A DNA stretch of 64,000 nucleotides. Source: Mya arenaria (taxonomy: Eukaryota > Mollusca > Bivalvia > Myida > Myidae). Below are positions 44,241 to 58,518 of this stretch, in pieces (position 1 is the stretch's first letter; each line of letters opens with the position of its first letter). The translations under genes were made by a program, and so were the position numbers. The notes below the pieces were generated by a model. The model saw nothing but the letters and a program-made list of their open reading frames with translations. It did not search any database and was not told the DNA's origin. The stretch is from contig NC_069122.1 in the NCBI RefSeq assembly GCF_026914265.1, positions 34,275,473 through 34,339,472 of the forward strand, read 5' to 3'.

Positions 44241-44387
44241 GTTCTGGTAAAGTTACACTTAACTGATATATTTACCCATACTGATATTACCTGTGTTAAG
44301 GTAAAGTAGAACACTTTTCAATACAAACTAAACTATTTAATAAGCCTCGTTGATTGATGTTTATGCATATGAAGAAAGATGGAAAGG

Positions 44388-44445
44388 AAGATTTTGATAG
44401 ATATATTTATTCGTGCATATATATGTCATCGTTACAACCCAAATT
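44388..44445 (-). mobile_element. Short LINE 3' end (same family as 11575-13086)
   Basis: The minus strand reads GACATATATATGCACGAATA followed by a TATCTAT remnant. This is the same tail as the LINE in the MRH gene intron, so it is probably a very short 5'-truncated insertion. Confidence 0.6.
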
Positions 44446-45315
44446 TCACATGTTTAACAAATAATTAGGGAATGATACTTATACTAAATGACAACGTAAA
44501 TAAATATTTTGGCATGCACATTACTGAATATATCAGAATAATGTGGAAACAAATCATAATGTTTTTTCTTCACTGGGACACATTTCATGTTTGGGATTAA
44601 AGATATATATTGCTTTAGTTTGTGTTTGTTATCCTCGGAAACAAAGAAGCAATTACATGTCTTAACTTTTCGTTCAAGTGAAAGCTTGCTAAATGCATAA
44701 TTGTAAATTTATGGGAGTGTTTATCTTTTTTCTTCAAAGGCCATATTAGCCATAGAAACAAAGAAACTATCGATAGAGAAAACAATGAAGAAGTTAGACG
44801 TTAAAAACACCACTGAGAACTTGTGCTCTGTAAGACAGCATACATCTAATTCCGCAAAAAGCTTACATGTGAGCTATATGTGTTGCTCGTGAGCAATATC
44901 CACGAACCAGGTGAGTTAAATACGGCGAAAAGGCATGCTCATAACTGCATATAGCTAATGTCATCACATCAACTTAAACAATAACAAATAAAAAAATTGC
45001 ATTTTATTATACACATATGGTTGAACCAGACGTTGCGCACAAAGTAGTTATCATCAACACTAACATACCTTTTATGGCGCTAAATCCACTGCGTATAAAC
45101 GTCCGAATACCACTCCCAACGTGGATATCGCATGGTACACATTAACTTGCAGTTCAAGGAAGGGAATGAAAAGGATTTTAACTTAACTGCCTTTCGCTTT
45201 CTTGGAAAACCGCAAATTTATAAGCGCGAGATCTGGCGAGTATGTGACCGTTTTTCGTGTCTAACAAGCCAGGTCGATGCAGCAGTGTCTGTTGGGGGCG
45301 TTGTAATAATAATAA
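44446..45315. other. Duplicated promoter-side flank of TRIM copy B
   Basis: 44640-44930 resembles 55150-55440 (AACACCACTGAGAACTTGTG, AAAGCTTACATGTGAGCTAT). It belongs to the duplicated TRIM unit. No gene was recognised. Confidence 0.5.
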
Positions 45316-45317
45316 TG

Positions 45318-47309
<1,992 letters not shown>

Positions 47310-47513
47310 CGGATTTGTGACTGTAAGCAGCATCTAACGCATTAATGTTTAAGATAACAACACAAGAAGCGGATTTGTGACTGAGATGCACATTGTAAGC
47401 AAGCATCTAACACAATAAAGTTTCAGATAACAACACAAGAAGCGGATTTGTGACTGAGATGCAAATTGTAAGCAAGCATCTAACGCATTAAAGTTTAAGA
47501 TAACAACACAAGA
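47310..47513. repeat. Tandem repeat of about 58-74 bp, three copies
   Basis: Three units starting GCGGATTTGTGACTG and ending AGATAACAACACAAGAA. The first unit is shorter because it lacks an AGATGCACATTG insert. Confidence 0.9.
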
Positions 47514-47639
47514 AAACTAGGAATTTGACACTTATGTATGATGCATTTGTCCTTACTTTACAATACTATTGTTGCCCATACTCTATTCACATTTGTTGTA
47601 CATGTATAACAAATTGTCACTTTGCCCATAATAACCTCT

Positions 47640-48110
47640 AGAAGTGTGCGAGAAGCCGTCCTGAGTGCTTGAAGCCGCCCTGAGTGTAGAAACCGTAATG
47701 TGTGTTTGAAGCCGTCATGTGAACTAGCAGCCGTCCCGTGTGCTAGGAGCCGACCTGTGTGCTAGAAGCCATTCTGAGTGCTAGAAGCTATCTTGAGTGC
47801 TTGTAGCCGACCTGTGTGCTAGAAGCCGACCTGTGTGCTCGACGTCGACTTGTGTGCTCGAAGCCGTCCTTAGTGTTAGAAACCGCCGAGTGTGTTTGAA
47901 GCCGTCATGTGTGCTAGAAGCCGACCTGTGTTGGAGAAACCGACCTGTGGTCTTGAAGCGGACCTGAGTGATAGAAGCCGTCCTGAGAGCTAGAAGCCGA
48001 CCTGTTTGCTAGAAGCCGCCCTGAGTGTAAGAAACCGTCATGTGTATTGGAAGCCGACATGTGCGCTAGAACCCGTCCTGAGTGTTAGAAGACGAACTGC
48101 GCCCTCCCGA
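47640..48110. repeat. 19-bp minisatellite (AGAAGCCGACCTGTGTGCT)
   Basis: About 24 degenerate units built on AGAAGCCGACCTGTGTGCT, mostly 19 bases with some of 18-22. It is GC-rich compared with its flanks and not coding. Confidence 0.88.
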
Positions 48111-48282
48111 ACTGTTTTTGGTTAAAGTATAATATGGTGGGTTTGGAAGTCCTGCCAATAAATGTCTGCCTATTTCAAGTCTTAAATGGTGTATTTTGGA
48201 GTATTTGTTTATCTCGGATATTGACATTTAAAAAATGCTTGAACACTTTTAAGTGGGGGATGGACAAATCCCCTATTTATAA

Positions 48283-48739
48283 CTATACATATGCGTATTC
48301 ATCCTTGTCGTTGTTGTAGCTATAACTGTAGTTAAAGTTGCCATTGTCAATACTCCATGCAGCGTGACTATGATTACTTTTTTCCATACAGTGCGGTACT
48401 TGTAAAGGGAGATCACTGGGTATGAGACTGCGCAGTGTGGTGGTTATCGGCATCGCCGATAACATAATCATCAATGTCGTCGGCATCTTCGTTTCTGTCA
48501 TTGATTCATCGCTGAAATTATTGTTTTCCAAGCTCCTCGGTGCTCAAAACAACAGCAACAGCATCATGGCCATGATAGTCCTCATTTTCATTTCTAAACA
48601 TCTCTTCGTCGTCATGGTATGTATTGTTATAATCCTTTTTATCTATAAAATAATCAAACGGTAATTGCATTATTTTCAACCCATTGTTGCCGTTTTGTTT
48701 TTCGTTGCAAATGACTTGAATTAATTTGAATAATATCAC
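48283..48739 (-). other. Acidic, coding-like stretch of unknown nature
   Basis: Minus-strand frames hold acidic low-complexity sequence (KKDYNNTYHDDEEMFRNENE, DYHGHDAVAVVLSTEELGKQ). After two stops, NDRNEDADDIDDYVIGDADN continues in the same frame. Not recognised. It could be a remnant of a protein tail or a decayed ATC-type microsatellite, because the equivalent place in copy D (55970-56070) is an ATC/AAC microsatellite. Confidence 0.25.
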
Positions 48740-49520
48740 TCAACATTAGTGTTGTTTTATTTACGATGGTCACAGTGACCTTTCTTCCAAAAGAATAGAA
48801 CAGCTATATTTTTTAAACAGTTTTATGATTATGTACAACACTACTTACTAAACATCTCAAGAACTTTTCTAGTTAGTATTTTAGCCTAAACTCATTCAAT
48901 TTTTGAAAGGGTTATTAATGCTGTTTTGACAAATTAGAGTATTTAGGGCGCATGTTTTAATATATGTTACCCAGTGCCACATAGCTCTTGTTTTAGCTTA
49001 TGGTGATGATTGTGTTTATTGTTAGCATTTGATGCATGAATGACCCTCGAAAACGTGATTGGGTCACCTTTATCACAGGCCAGTCCTTCAAACTGAAGTA
49101 TTTCAGTCTTGAACGTTTTAAATGTGCAAAATGATATAAAAACTTAAAACGTATCTGGCAAAGAACAAAGTTACAGTGTAATATATTGCGCTATTCTTCC
49201 TGAAATTTCACAGATTTACATGCTTATGTTTGTATTAAACACGTTCTGATATTAAATAAACTGATGAAATAGGGAAAAAACAATGGCCAAAATACATCTC
49301 AACTGATATCAAAAGCTTTTGCCATAATAAGCGAGTCAGGGCGGTCACAGATCGAGTTGCATGACATCATACACATGTTACATCGATTCAGTAAAGATCC
49401 AAGTCGATCTTAGTCGTTAACTAGAATGATCGTATCTTTAGTTTGCAACATATCAGTGTGCGTTGAAATGCCAGTATTTAATGAGAATAACCGAGAAAAA
49501 AAACTAAACTTATCACCACA
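48690..49520. repeat. Duplicated 3' flank of the TRIM-NHL unit (copy C)
   Basis: 48690-49240 matches 56100-56760 (CTTCAAACTGAAGTATTTCA and TTTAAATGTGCAAAATGAT). 49330-49520 matches 61690-61860 (GACGGTCACAGA-like, CAGTAAAGATC, TTTGCAACATATC). No coding capacity is apparent. Confidence 0.65.
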
Positions 49521-49646
49521 TTTATACTGACTTAAGAATATTTATGTCACTACTAACTATTTAAAGTTACGACGAATATAAAAAAAATATGATGGCGCTT
49601 GATAATAATAAGACAATGAAAATACAAAAAAGCAAAGAAATGATGT

Positions 49647-49712
49647 CCAAAATTGAACCATTCACATTCAATATACGTTAACGTATATTGAATGTGAATG
49701 GTTCAGTTTTGG
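49647..49712. repeat. Zero-spacer palindrome, 33-base arms
   Basis: The arms (CCATTCACATTCAATATACG then CGTATATTGAATGTGAATGG, with flanks) are inverted copies with one mismatch in 33 and no spacer. The equivalent flank of copy E (62190-62220) carries only a single arm. Confidence 0.9.
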
Positions 49713-50129
49713 ATAATTGATAACAGATTCAACGCAATGGCTTCCAACCCAATTAAGAATAATAAAAAAATACTGATAACTATTATTTAAGATACGTAAC
49801 GACATCTAAAAGAAATAAACATACATTGCACATCAAGTAACATTTCTTTATGGCAGAATATGTATGCAATATTTTCGATGACATTTTAAATTCAAACATT
49901 TTGGATTTGTACGCTCTTTGAATGTAAAAAAGCAAAATCATCAAATTGAATGGAGTGCGTGTTCTTTGCTAAGAACTATTACGATCCAATATTCTTTACA
50001 AATAACATTATTCAAATCAGTTCCTGAACTTAGTTCACGTATCATTCTCATTAGAATGTAACAACTGAATGACGAAGGGTTAGTAAACGGTAAGTTGATG
50101 TTTCGGACCATTTTACCCCATTGGCTGCA

Positions 50130-53100
50130 TTATTCGATTGTATTGAAAACCTTTATTTTATTTGGCAAGTGTTCCGTGACAAGAAGTTTGCACTGTTGCG
50201 GACAGTATAAGGCAAACATTGGATCTCGTATCCCCTCTTTTTCCCCCATCAGTTGTGTCATCTGACCAGTGGACAAATTCAGTGTCATAATGGTGTTACT
50301 TCCATAACCACAGATTAACAGTTGGTCACCGAGTGCCGTGATACTTCTTGGTTCTTTCAATGCAGGGTCCTGGAACGTCTTGATGATGTGCAGGTTCATG
50401 TCAAGTTTTGTTATTTTGTTCCTGCGCATGTCTGATACGTAGATGGAAGCAGTCGAACCTTCACCCACGACTGTTAAGGAGAAAGGACGTTCGAACAGTT
50501 TTTTTTCCATTGCCATCCTTTTGCATTTGTCTTAAAACATGCCCGTTGATATTCAGTACCGTTACCTTTCCACTGAAATAGGACACAATCAACCTATCTT
50601 CATGGTAAGCAATACCGCGACAGTCACCATCCAATTCGATACGGTCACCAAGAGCGAGTTGTCCTCCAGTCTCCAGGAACTGAATACCATTTCTGGCCAT
50701 AGTAACAGCCACCCTTTCCCCTGGAAGATGGCACATGTCCCATGGCGGACCTTGTACACTGATATTGGAGACCAGATACCTTGTCTGCATGTCCACCAAC
50801 TTAACTGTTTGGTTGTTTAAGTCAGCTAGCAGCAATCTGGACCCGGCAATGTGAAGCATGCTTGACAGGTTACACTTCCTCTCGTCAGTTGGAGAATTGA
50901 CTGGGATATCGACAGCTGGTGTAAAGCGTAGTCTTGTCAAATCTGCATTGGCCTGCCTCACTGTATTGAATTATTTGCAGTAAATGTAGTACTTGTGTTA
51001 CACTTGCACCCTATCAAAGTTTAAGTCTAATCTTAAGCATAACGCAATACGTTTTTTATCACAACGTAATATTAATAAACGTCATGCAATACATTATCTA
51101 TAATTCTCTTTGATATTGAAAATATTTAAACAAATATTTGTTTTAATTTATACTTATAACCTGTTGAAAGAAATCAAGTATCACAGCAATTTGTTGTAAA
51201 CATATCTCATAAGACATACCATTATTATATGAATATGTAGGTCATTAAATAAGGATGTTCATTTACACATATGGTGTATAACTGTCAGTACCTGTACATT
51301 CGGCAGTTGCCATGGTTTTCCTATTGCCATCTCCCTGAACTGTAAGTCCTATTATGCGATGGTCGGTCTTTGCTGTGATAAAAACAAAACTGTCATAACG
51401 TTTTGGTGGTATGCGTTGTTTGCAGTTTGTAGGAATTGTTCTTCTTACTTTTCATAAAAAATGTTTAAAAATTCAGCAAATATGCACTGACGAAAGTGTT
51501 TAAGATATCCGCTGTACAAATAAGCTTTCACCAAGAAATTAGGACTAAAAGAGTTTTTTCTGCCTCCTGACCCTGCAATGTTGGTACAATTTGAATGGGC
51601 ATTGCTAGTTGATACGTATATATAAAATAAATCACTTGAAATGAAATTAAGATGAATATTCTCATCTTTTAAAAAAGTCCGGCTTGAGTTGACCTATTTG
51701 ACAATCTTACAAGGTCAAATAACTTGTTTGTTATAATTGATTCATTTATAATATACATATTCTTGCTCCTCTCATTGAGCCTTTCAATTTATACCAAAAT
51801 AATATGGGATAACTGGTCATTAAACATCAACATAATAATTGTACATTGGCTACCTTGAAAGCTATAGGTTTTAATATGTCTACGGAAACTTAATACTTTG
51901 TAAATTTATGCACTTGTAGTTTTTCAGATAGAATCGGAATTGTGATTATTATGAAAACAAACATTTTTATAATGCAATTTAATTATAAAACATTCAGCGT
52001 AATTTTATGTGAAGGATTGTTGATTTTGCTCATCGCCTTTGTTAACAAACTTATAATAATCATATAACGTATCTATAGTAAATAGTATTATGTCACGCCT
52101 TTTTTCTATATAAATCACTTCACAATTATTTGATCTGTTTAGACACGCGCTATGAATGTATATATACAATTAAATGTATTAAGACGATGTACTCTTAGAC
52201 AAGTCTTAATAAACTGTCTGTTATGTTCTGTTTCACAAAAGGTGTTTACAATATCGTTATTAAATACATATTCATATATACCTAGTGCGGTTGTTTGTTC
52301 AGTCAAAATGTTTTCTAATGTCCCAAGGCCAGTGTCAGATGCAATAAGACGCTCAGTGGCTGGGTCCTTTCTGAATTCGTAGTTGTGAATTACATTGTCC
52401 TTGTTAATGCCAGCAAGTTCAATCTGCAGACCCTCTAATTCCTTCTTGGCTCTTTTGGTCTCAATGAACAACTGTATCATGTTGTTTCCTTGTGCTTCAA
52501 GTGTGACATTTATTTCTTCTAGCTTGGACTTGAGGTTTTTATATTTCGGTTTTAGAGACCCAAGTAGTTCTTCATCCATGTGTTTCATCTTCTCTATAAG
52601 CTTCAACAGTGCTTGTTCTCTTTCTTCAAAATACTTGTTTACTTCCTCTTGATATTTTCTCAGCTTGGAAACCTCATTTTTACCTAGCTTTGCTACAACG
52701 TCAACGTTTTTCCCCACATTGGACGAGCATAAATCAATATCTTCAAATAACCTGGCAATTGCTTTCATGATATCTCCATACTCTTTGCCATCTTTAAAGG
52801 CCTTTGATATATCTGATATGACATTAACATGACACGATCTATGGTTCTGCACAGCACAGTGTCCACATATCAGGGTTTGGTGGGTGGTGCAGAAGTACTT
52901 GACAAACTCCTCGGGATGGATCCAACAAGACTCTGTGAATTCGTGTTTACTTTCTGGACCACTGATAGCTGTCGGCATATTGGACTTGTCAAGAAGGGTA
53001 TGAGATCTTGAAACCTTTTGTTTTCTATGGACTCTTGCACAGTTAGAGCAGAAAAACTCTTTGCAGGCGGTACAGTAAACCTCGGCAGGGAGGATTTCGT

Positions 53101-53179
53101 CATCTTGTTTACAGGGCTGGCAGAAGGTTGTGTCCGCTGTAGATGGTCCTGGTTGTAATTTCTTCCCCGGAACCTCCAT
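50130..53179 (-). CDS. TRIM-NHL-like protein, copy C (B-box, coiled coil, NHL)
   Basis: Three coding exons on the minus strand: 52282-53179, 51292-51372, 50130-50960, joined by phase-1 introns with GT-AG borders, about 602 residues. Exon 1 (from acceptor TGTACCAG) gives B-box 1 (FCQPC, CTAC, CSNC, H), B-box 2 (CWIH, CTTH, CGHC, HRSCH) and a coiled coil. There is no RING. The linker exon encodes TDHRIIGLTVQGDGNRKT plus MATAECT. The last exon is an NHL-type beta-propeller with repeating units (AGSRLLLADLNNQTVKLVD, PWDMCHLPGERVAVTM, CRGIAYHEDRLIVSY, ASIYVSDMRRNKITKLD, GDQLLICGYGSN) ending KVFNTIE. A run of eight T at 50499-50506 (A on the coding strand) is one longer than the frame allows; with seven, the propeller reads through. 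This may be an assembly error. Function inferred: oligomeric scaffold of the bivalve TRIM-like expansion. Confidence 0.88.
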
Positions 53180-53905
53180 TGTCCTGGTACAAGAACAAAC
53201 ATCAAAATATATGCATTTGTAAACGCTTAACATATTATAAAAGGAACGATATACATGTTGTATTCTGTTTTTTGATGAATACATTTAAGGATACATGTAA
53301 TATTGTGCGCTAGTAACACTGTCACAACTGCCTTATCTCTCGGCCTTCACTAACATTTAAACGAAATTCATTTTTTATCAATATGAGTAGAATCATGTTT
53401 TTCAGTATAAACACTATAAAGGAACGAATCAAGAAGGCTGAGCTTACCCGTGCCATAACCATGGCAGGATTTAAAAATGTTCACGCTATTGTTTTTGAAT
53501 TCTGTCCCACACAACATGGAATAAAGCAATTACTCCTCCTAAATCCCTAGATATTGTTTCATAACTCCGGTTGTGAGAGTAAAAACTATTACGACATTAT
53601 TAGTAAAATAGTTTCAGAACTTTAAATTTATAAATTTATAGTTTAAGATTGTACTTACATGCTTTCATATAAGAAAACTTCACATTTTACTTCAGGATAT
53701 ATGTTGTTTTTAAATGTCAAAGACTAAATTCAAAATCGAAACTAGATCAACGCATTTTCAAAAAAGTCTTTCTAGAGTAATCAAAGATAGTTAAATATCC
53801 AAGCTTTTGAACTGTAGAATGTAAATGATACAAACAATCATAATCATACTTCAACAAAATAAAATAAATATAAAAATGATTGTTATGATTCAAAATAAAT
53901 TCAAC

Positions 53906-53980
53906 CTTTAATCCAAGTTAAAGGGTGAACAGAAAGTAGATAATACATGTCATAAAAGGAGATAAATATCATTAGAAATT
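53906..53980 (-). other. Putative non-coding first exon of TRIM copy C
   Basis: Homologous to the blocks at 27775 and 44177 (ends AACTTGGATTAAAG, donor GTTGAATT). It lies about 720 bases upstream of the copy C coding exon. Confidence 0.55.
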
Positions 53981-54760
53981 AGGTCAAGCTTTGAAAGGTT
54001 ACACATAACTGTACGGATATTGCATTTGCTCAAATTGAATGTAGGACACTTTTCAATAGAACCGATAATATTTTATAAGTTTGGTTGATGGATGTTTAGG
54101 CATTCATTTAAATATCCAAAGACAGGTTGGAATACCAAATTCTATTCATTCTAACCACTGGTACACACTTGAAAGATGTTTGCTAAAAAGGGGAATCTTT
54201 CTTTATTTTGTTTTTATTATCTATGAAAACATAATAGCAACCACATGACTTTACATCTAAATGTTTATGTGTATCCTTTCTAAAGCTATTCGTGATTGCA
54301 AAGATGCGGTAGTGATTGTACGGTGACCAGAAGGCTTAGCTTTACCGTGCTATTCCTATTGTGGTGGTTGAAATATTCATTTATTCATACGCTAGTTATT
54401 AAATTCTGTACAAGACAACATTTGTAAAGAAACATTCACATACTATTACATAATATAACTATTACATGATAGTTTTATTGTTTTCAAAGTTATAATCTTA
54501 CAGTGTGAATTGTACTCATTTGTTAGTTCTATCATTTATTTATACTAAACATATACCTGTTTTGAAACGTTGAAATTTAAAATCGAAACTAGATCAAAAC
54601 ATTTTGAGAAAAGTAAGTTTATTTACATCGATAATATCCAGGCCTTTGAAATACTTACGTAAATTATACAACCAAACTAAAGAAGAATTATTATACTTTA
54701 ATGTAATGTATAATGTATATCATGTCAAATTTGAATGTAATGATAAAAATAATTTCTGGC

Positions 54761-54835
54761 CTTCACTCCAAGATTTACTACAGGAGGTAAACAATAAATA
54801 TCACAAAGGGAGATAAACATTGCCAGAAATTAGGT
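54761..54835 (-). other. Extra first-exon-like block without its own B-box exon
   Basis: Another copy of the non-coding first exon (TTTATCTCCCTTTGTGATAT, CTTGGAGTGAAG), but the donor position reads GC rather than GT. No B-box exon lies between it and the 53906 block. It is an orphaned duplicate or an alternative distal first exon of copy C. Confidence 0.5.
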
Positions 54836-55969
54836 CCGGCTCAGTAAGGTTACACTAAACTGATATATTTATCTATATATCGGATATCACCTGTGTTAAA
54901 ATTGGAAGTAGATCATTGTTCAATAGAAACCGAACGATGACATGTTATAAGTTTATATATACAGTCATTTTGATGAATCTGGCATATATTTTAAACATAA
55001 TACAGTTTAAAACATTTATACATATCATATCTGATCCATCAATTAGACACATGCTGAAATATCGAAAGCAAGTTTTGGAAACCAAATTATGTTTTTTCAC
55101 ACACGCTTGATGTTTGGTCCATAAAGGAATATTTCTTTACTTTGTTTATATCATCCTTGGACACAAAAAAGGCAGCCATATGACTTGATGTGTGACTGTA
55201 GAAGTGTATGCTTGCTAAATAAAAGCGCGGTCGCAATGTTTCGGTGGTGTTTATAAGATATCTGCAAATGGCAGAGTTAGATAATGTTAGTGATAGATAC
55301 GAACTAACTTTCGATAGAGAAAAAATGTGTACGTTATAAACACCACTGAGAACATGATCTCTGTTAGACCGCATAACGCCTATTCCGCACGAAGCTTACG
55401 CGTGAGCTATATGCTTTACCCGTGAGCATTATGCTTGTGACAAGGTAACGTATATGCGAAGAAAATGTATTAAAAACTATTAAATCCACACTTAATGATG
55501 ATATTAGCCGTATTATATTCTTTTCTGTGGTTTATAGAGATTAAGCAGTGGAATAAAATATTTCACTGTTTCAAACATTAAAAAAATCAATTTGATATTT
55601 TTCATTGCTGTATCGCTTGTTCCAATCAAACAACGTCATATTCGAAATGACGTTACGTGCGCATGTTAATTTGAGCGTTTTTCTAAAAAAAGTGTTAATA
55701 ATTTCAATCTAAGGCATATAATAAAATCAAATCAATATTTGTTTCTGTGTAAGATAGCAATATGTTTGACCTCGTGAACACCAAAAGTGAATATTTCACT
55801 CGTAGCTTTACCACTCGTGAAATACAAATTTTGGTGCTCACTCGGTGAAATATATTTTAATCTTATATTGAAACAAATAATTATCCTATATGCATTACCT
55901 AGTTGAAAGGTACTTATCCCAAACTTATTCAGGAAACCAACCCCTTTCAAACGATACAATTATTGTGTG
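54836..55969. other. Duplicated promoter-side flank, no gene
   Basis: Contains the match to 44640-44930 at 55150-55440. Short open frames only. Confidence 0.5.
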
Positions 55970-56075
55970 GGATCATCATTATTATCATCATCACCGTCGT
56001 CGATGACGTTGTTATCATTATCATCATCATCATTATCAACAACAACAATAATAATAATAACAACAACAACAACAT
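55970..56075. repeat. ATC/AAC microsatellite
   Basis: Runs of ATC-type and AAC/AAT-type triplets. Not coding. Confidence 0.85.
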
Positions 56076-56099
56076 TATTTGCATATGCTTTACTCATTA

Positions 56100-56687
56100 T
56101 TGCTTTTTTGTTTTATTTAGCAAATGATTTGTACTAAACTTAATATAGTCACTCAAATTCAGTGTTGTTTTATTTGCGAAGGTTACATTCACCTTTTTTT
56201 CAAAATAATAAAACAGTAATATATGTAAGTAGTTTTATGATTATGTACAACACTTCTTACTGAACATCTTAATATTTGTCACTTTCATAAGTTGACTCAC
56301 ACATTAATTTTATAGATACGTTCTTAAATAAGTATTAGAGAAGGCAAGTACTCTACTTTATTGTTTGAATATATATCAAAAAGCTACTTGTATATACTCC
56401 TTATAACAGAATGCTGTTGTTTTTTTTAGATTAAAACCATTTTATTTTTGAAAGCGTTATAAACGCTTTCGGCAAAGCTGATCATTTGAGGCGCATGTTT
56501 TTTACTAACAGAGCTCTTGTTTGAACTTGTGATGATTATTGTGTTTATTGTCACAATAATTTGATCGATGTATGATCCACTAAAACGTGATAGGGTACCT
56601 TTATCTTATGTCAGTCCTTCAAATAGAAGTATTTCAATATTGGACCCTTTAAATGTGCAAAATGATTGACAGACTTAATACGTTTTC
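56100..56687. repeat. Duplicated 3' flank of the TRIM unit (copy D)
   Basis: Counterpart of 48690-49240 (GTGTTGTTTTATTTGCGAAG, TCAGTCCTTCAAATAGAAGT, TTTAAATGTGCAAAATGATT). It leads directly into the 55-bp tandem repeat. Confidence 0.65.
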
Positions 56688-56950
56688 GGCGAAGAGCAAT
56701 TACAGTGTTATATTTTAGGGCTATTCTACCTGAAATTAACCTGGCGAAGAGCAATTACAGTGTTATATTTTAGGGCTATTCTACCTGAAATTAACCTGGC
56801 GAAGAGCAGTTACAGTGTTATATTTTAGGGCTATTCTACCTGAAATTAACCTGGCGAAGAGCAATTACAGTGTTATATTTAAGGGCTATTCTACCTGAAA
56901 TTAACCTGGCGAAGAGCAGTTACAGTGTTATATTTTAGGGCTATTCTACC
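56688..56950. repeat. 55-bp tandem repeat, about five copies
   Basis: Units start GGCGAAGAGCAATTACAGTG at 56688, 56743, 56798, 56853 and 56908. They are nearly identical. The unit is derived from the duplicated 3' flank; a single version is at about 49157 in copy C. The array abuts the truncated B-box exon of copy D. Confidence 0.95.
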
Positions 56951-56955
56951 TATTG

Positions 56956-57410
56956 TCAATTTCATTTTCAGATAACGCGCATAAATCAATGTTTTCAAAT
57001 AACTTGGCAATTGTTTTAATGACATCTCTCTCGGTCATCTTTGAAGGCCTTGGATTTATCTGATATTACCTCTGCATGGCACGATCTATGGTTCTACACA
57101 GCACAGTGTCCACAAATCAGGGTCTGGTGGGTGCTGCAAAAGTATTAAATAGACTTTTCGGATTGATATCACAAGGTACTGTGCATTCATATTCACCTTT
57201 ATGGCCACCGATTGATGTAGGCATATTTGATTTGTCAAGAAAGGAATGAGATCTAGACATCTTCTGTTTCCTATGAAAACTTGCGCAGTGAGAGCAAACT
57301 GTACAGTAGAACTCAACAGAGAGGAATTCATCATCTTGTTTACAATGCTGGCAGTAGGTTGTGTCCTCTGCATTTGGCCCTGCTTGCAGTTTCTTCCCAC
57401 GAACCTCCAT
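56956..57410 (-). pseudogene. TRIM-like copy D, truncated B-box remnant
   Basis: Starts with MEVRGKKLQAGPNAEDTTYC and the B-box 1 region, but about seven residues around the second Cys pair are missing (CTVCSHCASFH against CTVCNEFFCSKCASVH in copy A). The frame then shifts within B-box 2 (CDINPKSLFNTF). Homology can be followed to about 56956, near the start of the coiled coil, where the 55-bp tandem array begins. Linker and NHL exons are absent. Not expected to make a working protein. Confidence 0.8.
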
Positions 57411-58518
57411 AATCCGGGTATCTAATGAGAACAAAGGTCTTATATTATAATGTCTTGTATTTATTTCTTAACATTTCACTCATGTAAAAACCGGATGCAA
57501 TGATGAAACCTTGCATCAATGGCGTAAATTTGGTGCATATCCTTATTGCATTTTAAGAGAATAACACGTAAATTGTGGATTGAATGCCTAATATAGTATT
57601 GTGTAAAGCACTAGCGGATCCGGCGCCCTCCTAAATCGTCAAAGTTTACTTTTAATTTCAATGTAAGAGAGGAAAAGTAATTAGAACGCCTGAAATGCAC
57701 CATTTTGAAATAGAAATTGTTAAAAGTTTCTTTGGGGAAAACCCCAAAACACTGTTAACAGTTTAAACCAAATAAAATTTGGTTCTGAGAGGGGCGCAAG
57801 TCAAAGGGTTACGTTTCTAAGTTACGTCCCCTCTAACCTTGAATCCTTACCCCGCCGCTGTAACGTACGATATGCCTTCAGTGTACCGTTGTTGATGAAT
57901 TAATATAAGGATACGTTAAAAAATGTGCACCAGAAACTCGGTAACAACTAAGATATCCAACGACCTTCCCCAAAATTTAAAACGTTACATTTATTATCAC
58001 AAGCCGTTGATTAACAAGATATGTATCATATCGGAAAGTGTTTTCTTTGTTTTTATCTATAAATTAGCTCATATATATATACACGGTAAGAAGAAGTTAG
58101 ATGCTTAACTTATACGCACGCTAGTTTTTGAATATTGTTCTTGACAACATTGAACAAAAAAATACAGTTGTGGTTTCTTTCAGTCATTACAATATTTAGT
58201 TTATGTTGAAATAATTTATCATTCATGAACACAATTTTGATATTTAAATCTAGTAAAGCACTTATATGCTAGTTCAATCAATATTTAGTAAATGAATTCA
58301 AAATCGAAAGTATATCAACTCATTTTCAGGAAAATATATATAGCGAGATAGATAATGACCCACTATAAGTAGAAACAAGAAATAAAATTAAGAACTAGAA
58401 AGTATGGTTCAGTTCACCTTTAAACACGGATATGTACAAGATACAACACGAACATACTTTAGAACAATATGAATAAAAAAATATAGAATTGAACGTTTGA
58501 TTAAAAATGAATTCTTAC

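Noticed and set aside
52139-53284. Longer 381-codon reading of TRIM copy C exon 1
   Set aside because: Both ends run past good splice sites (acceptor above 53183, donor below 52282) that are conserved in copies A and B, so the extensions are intron.
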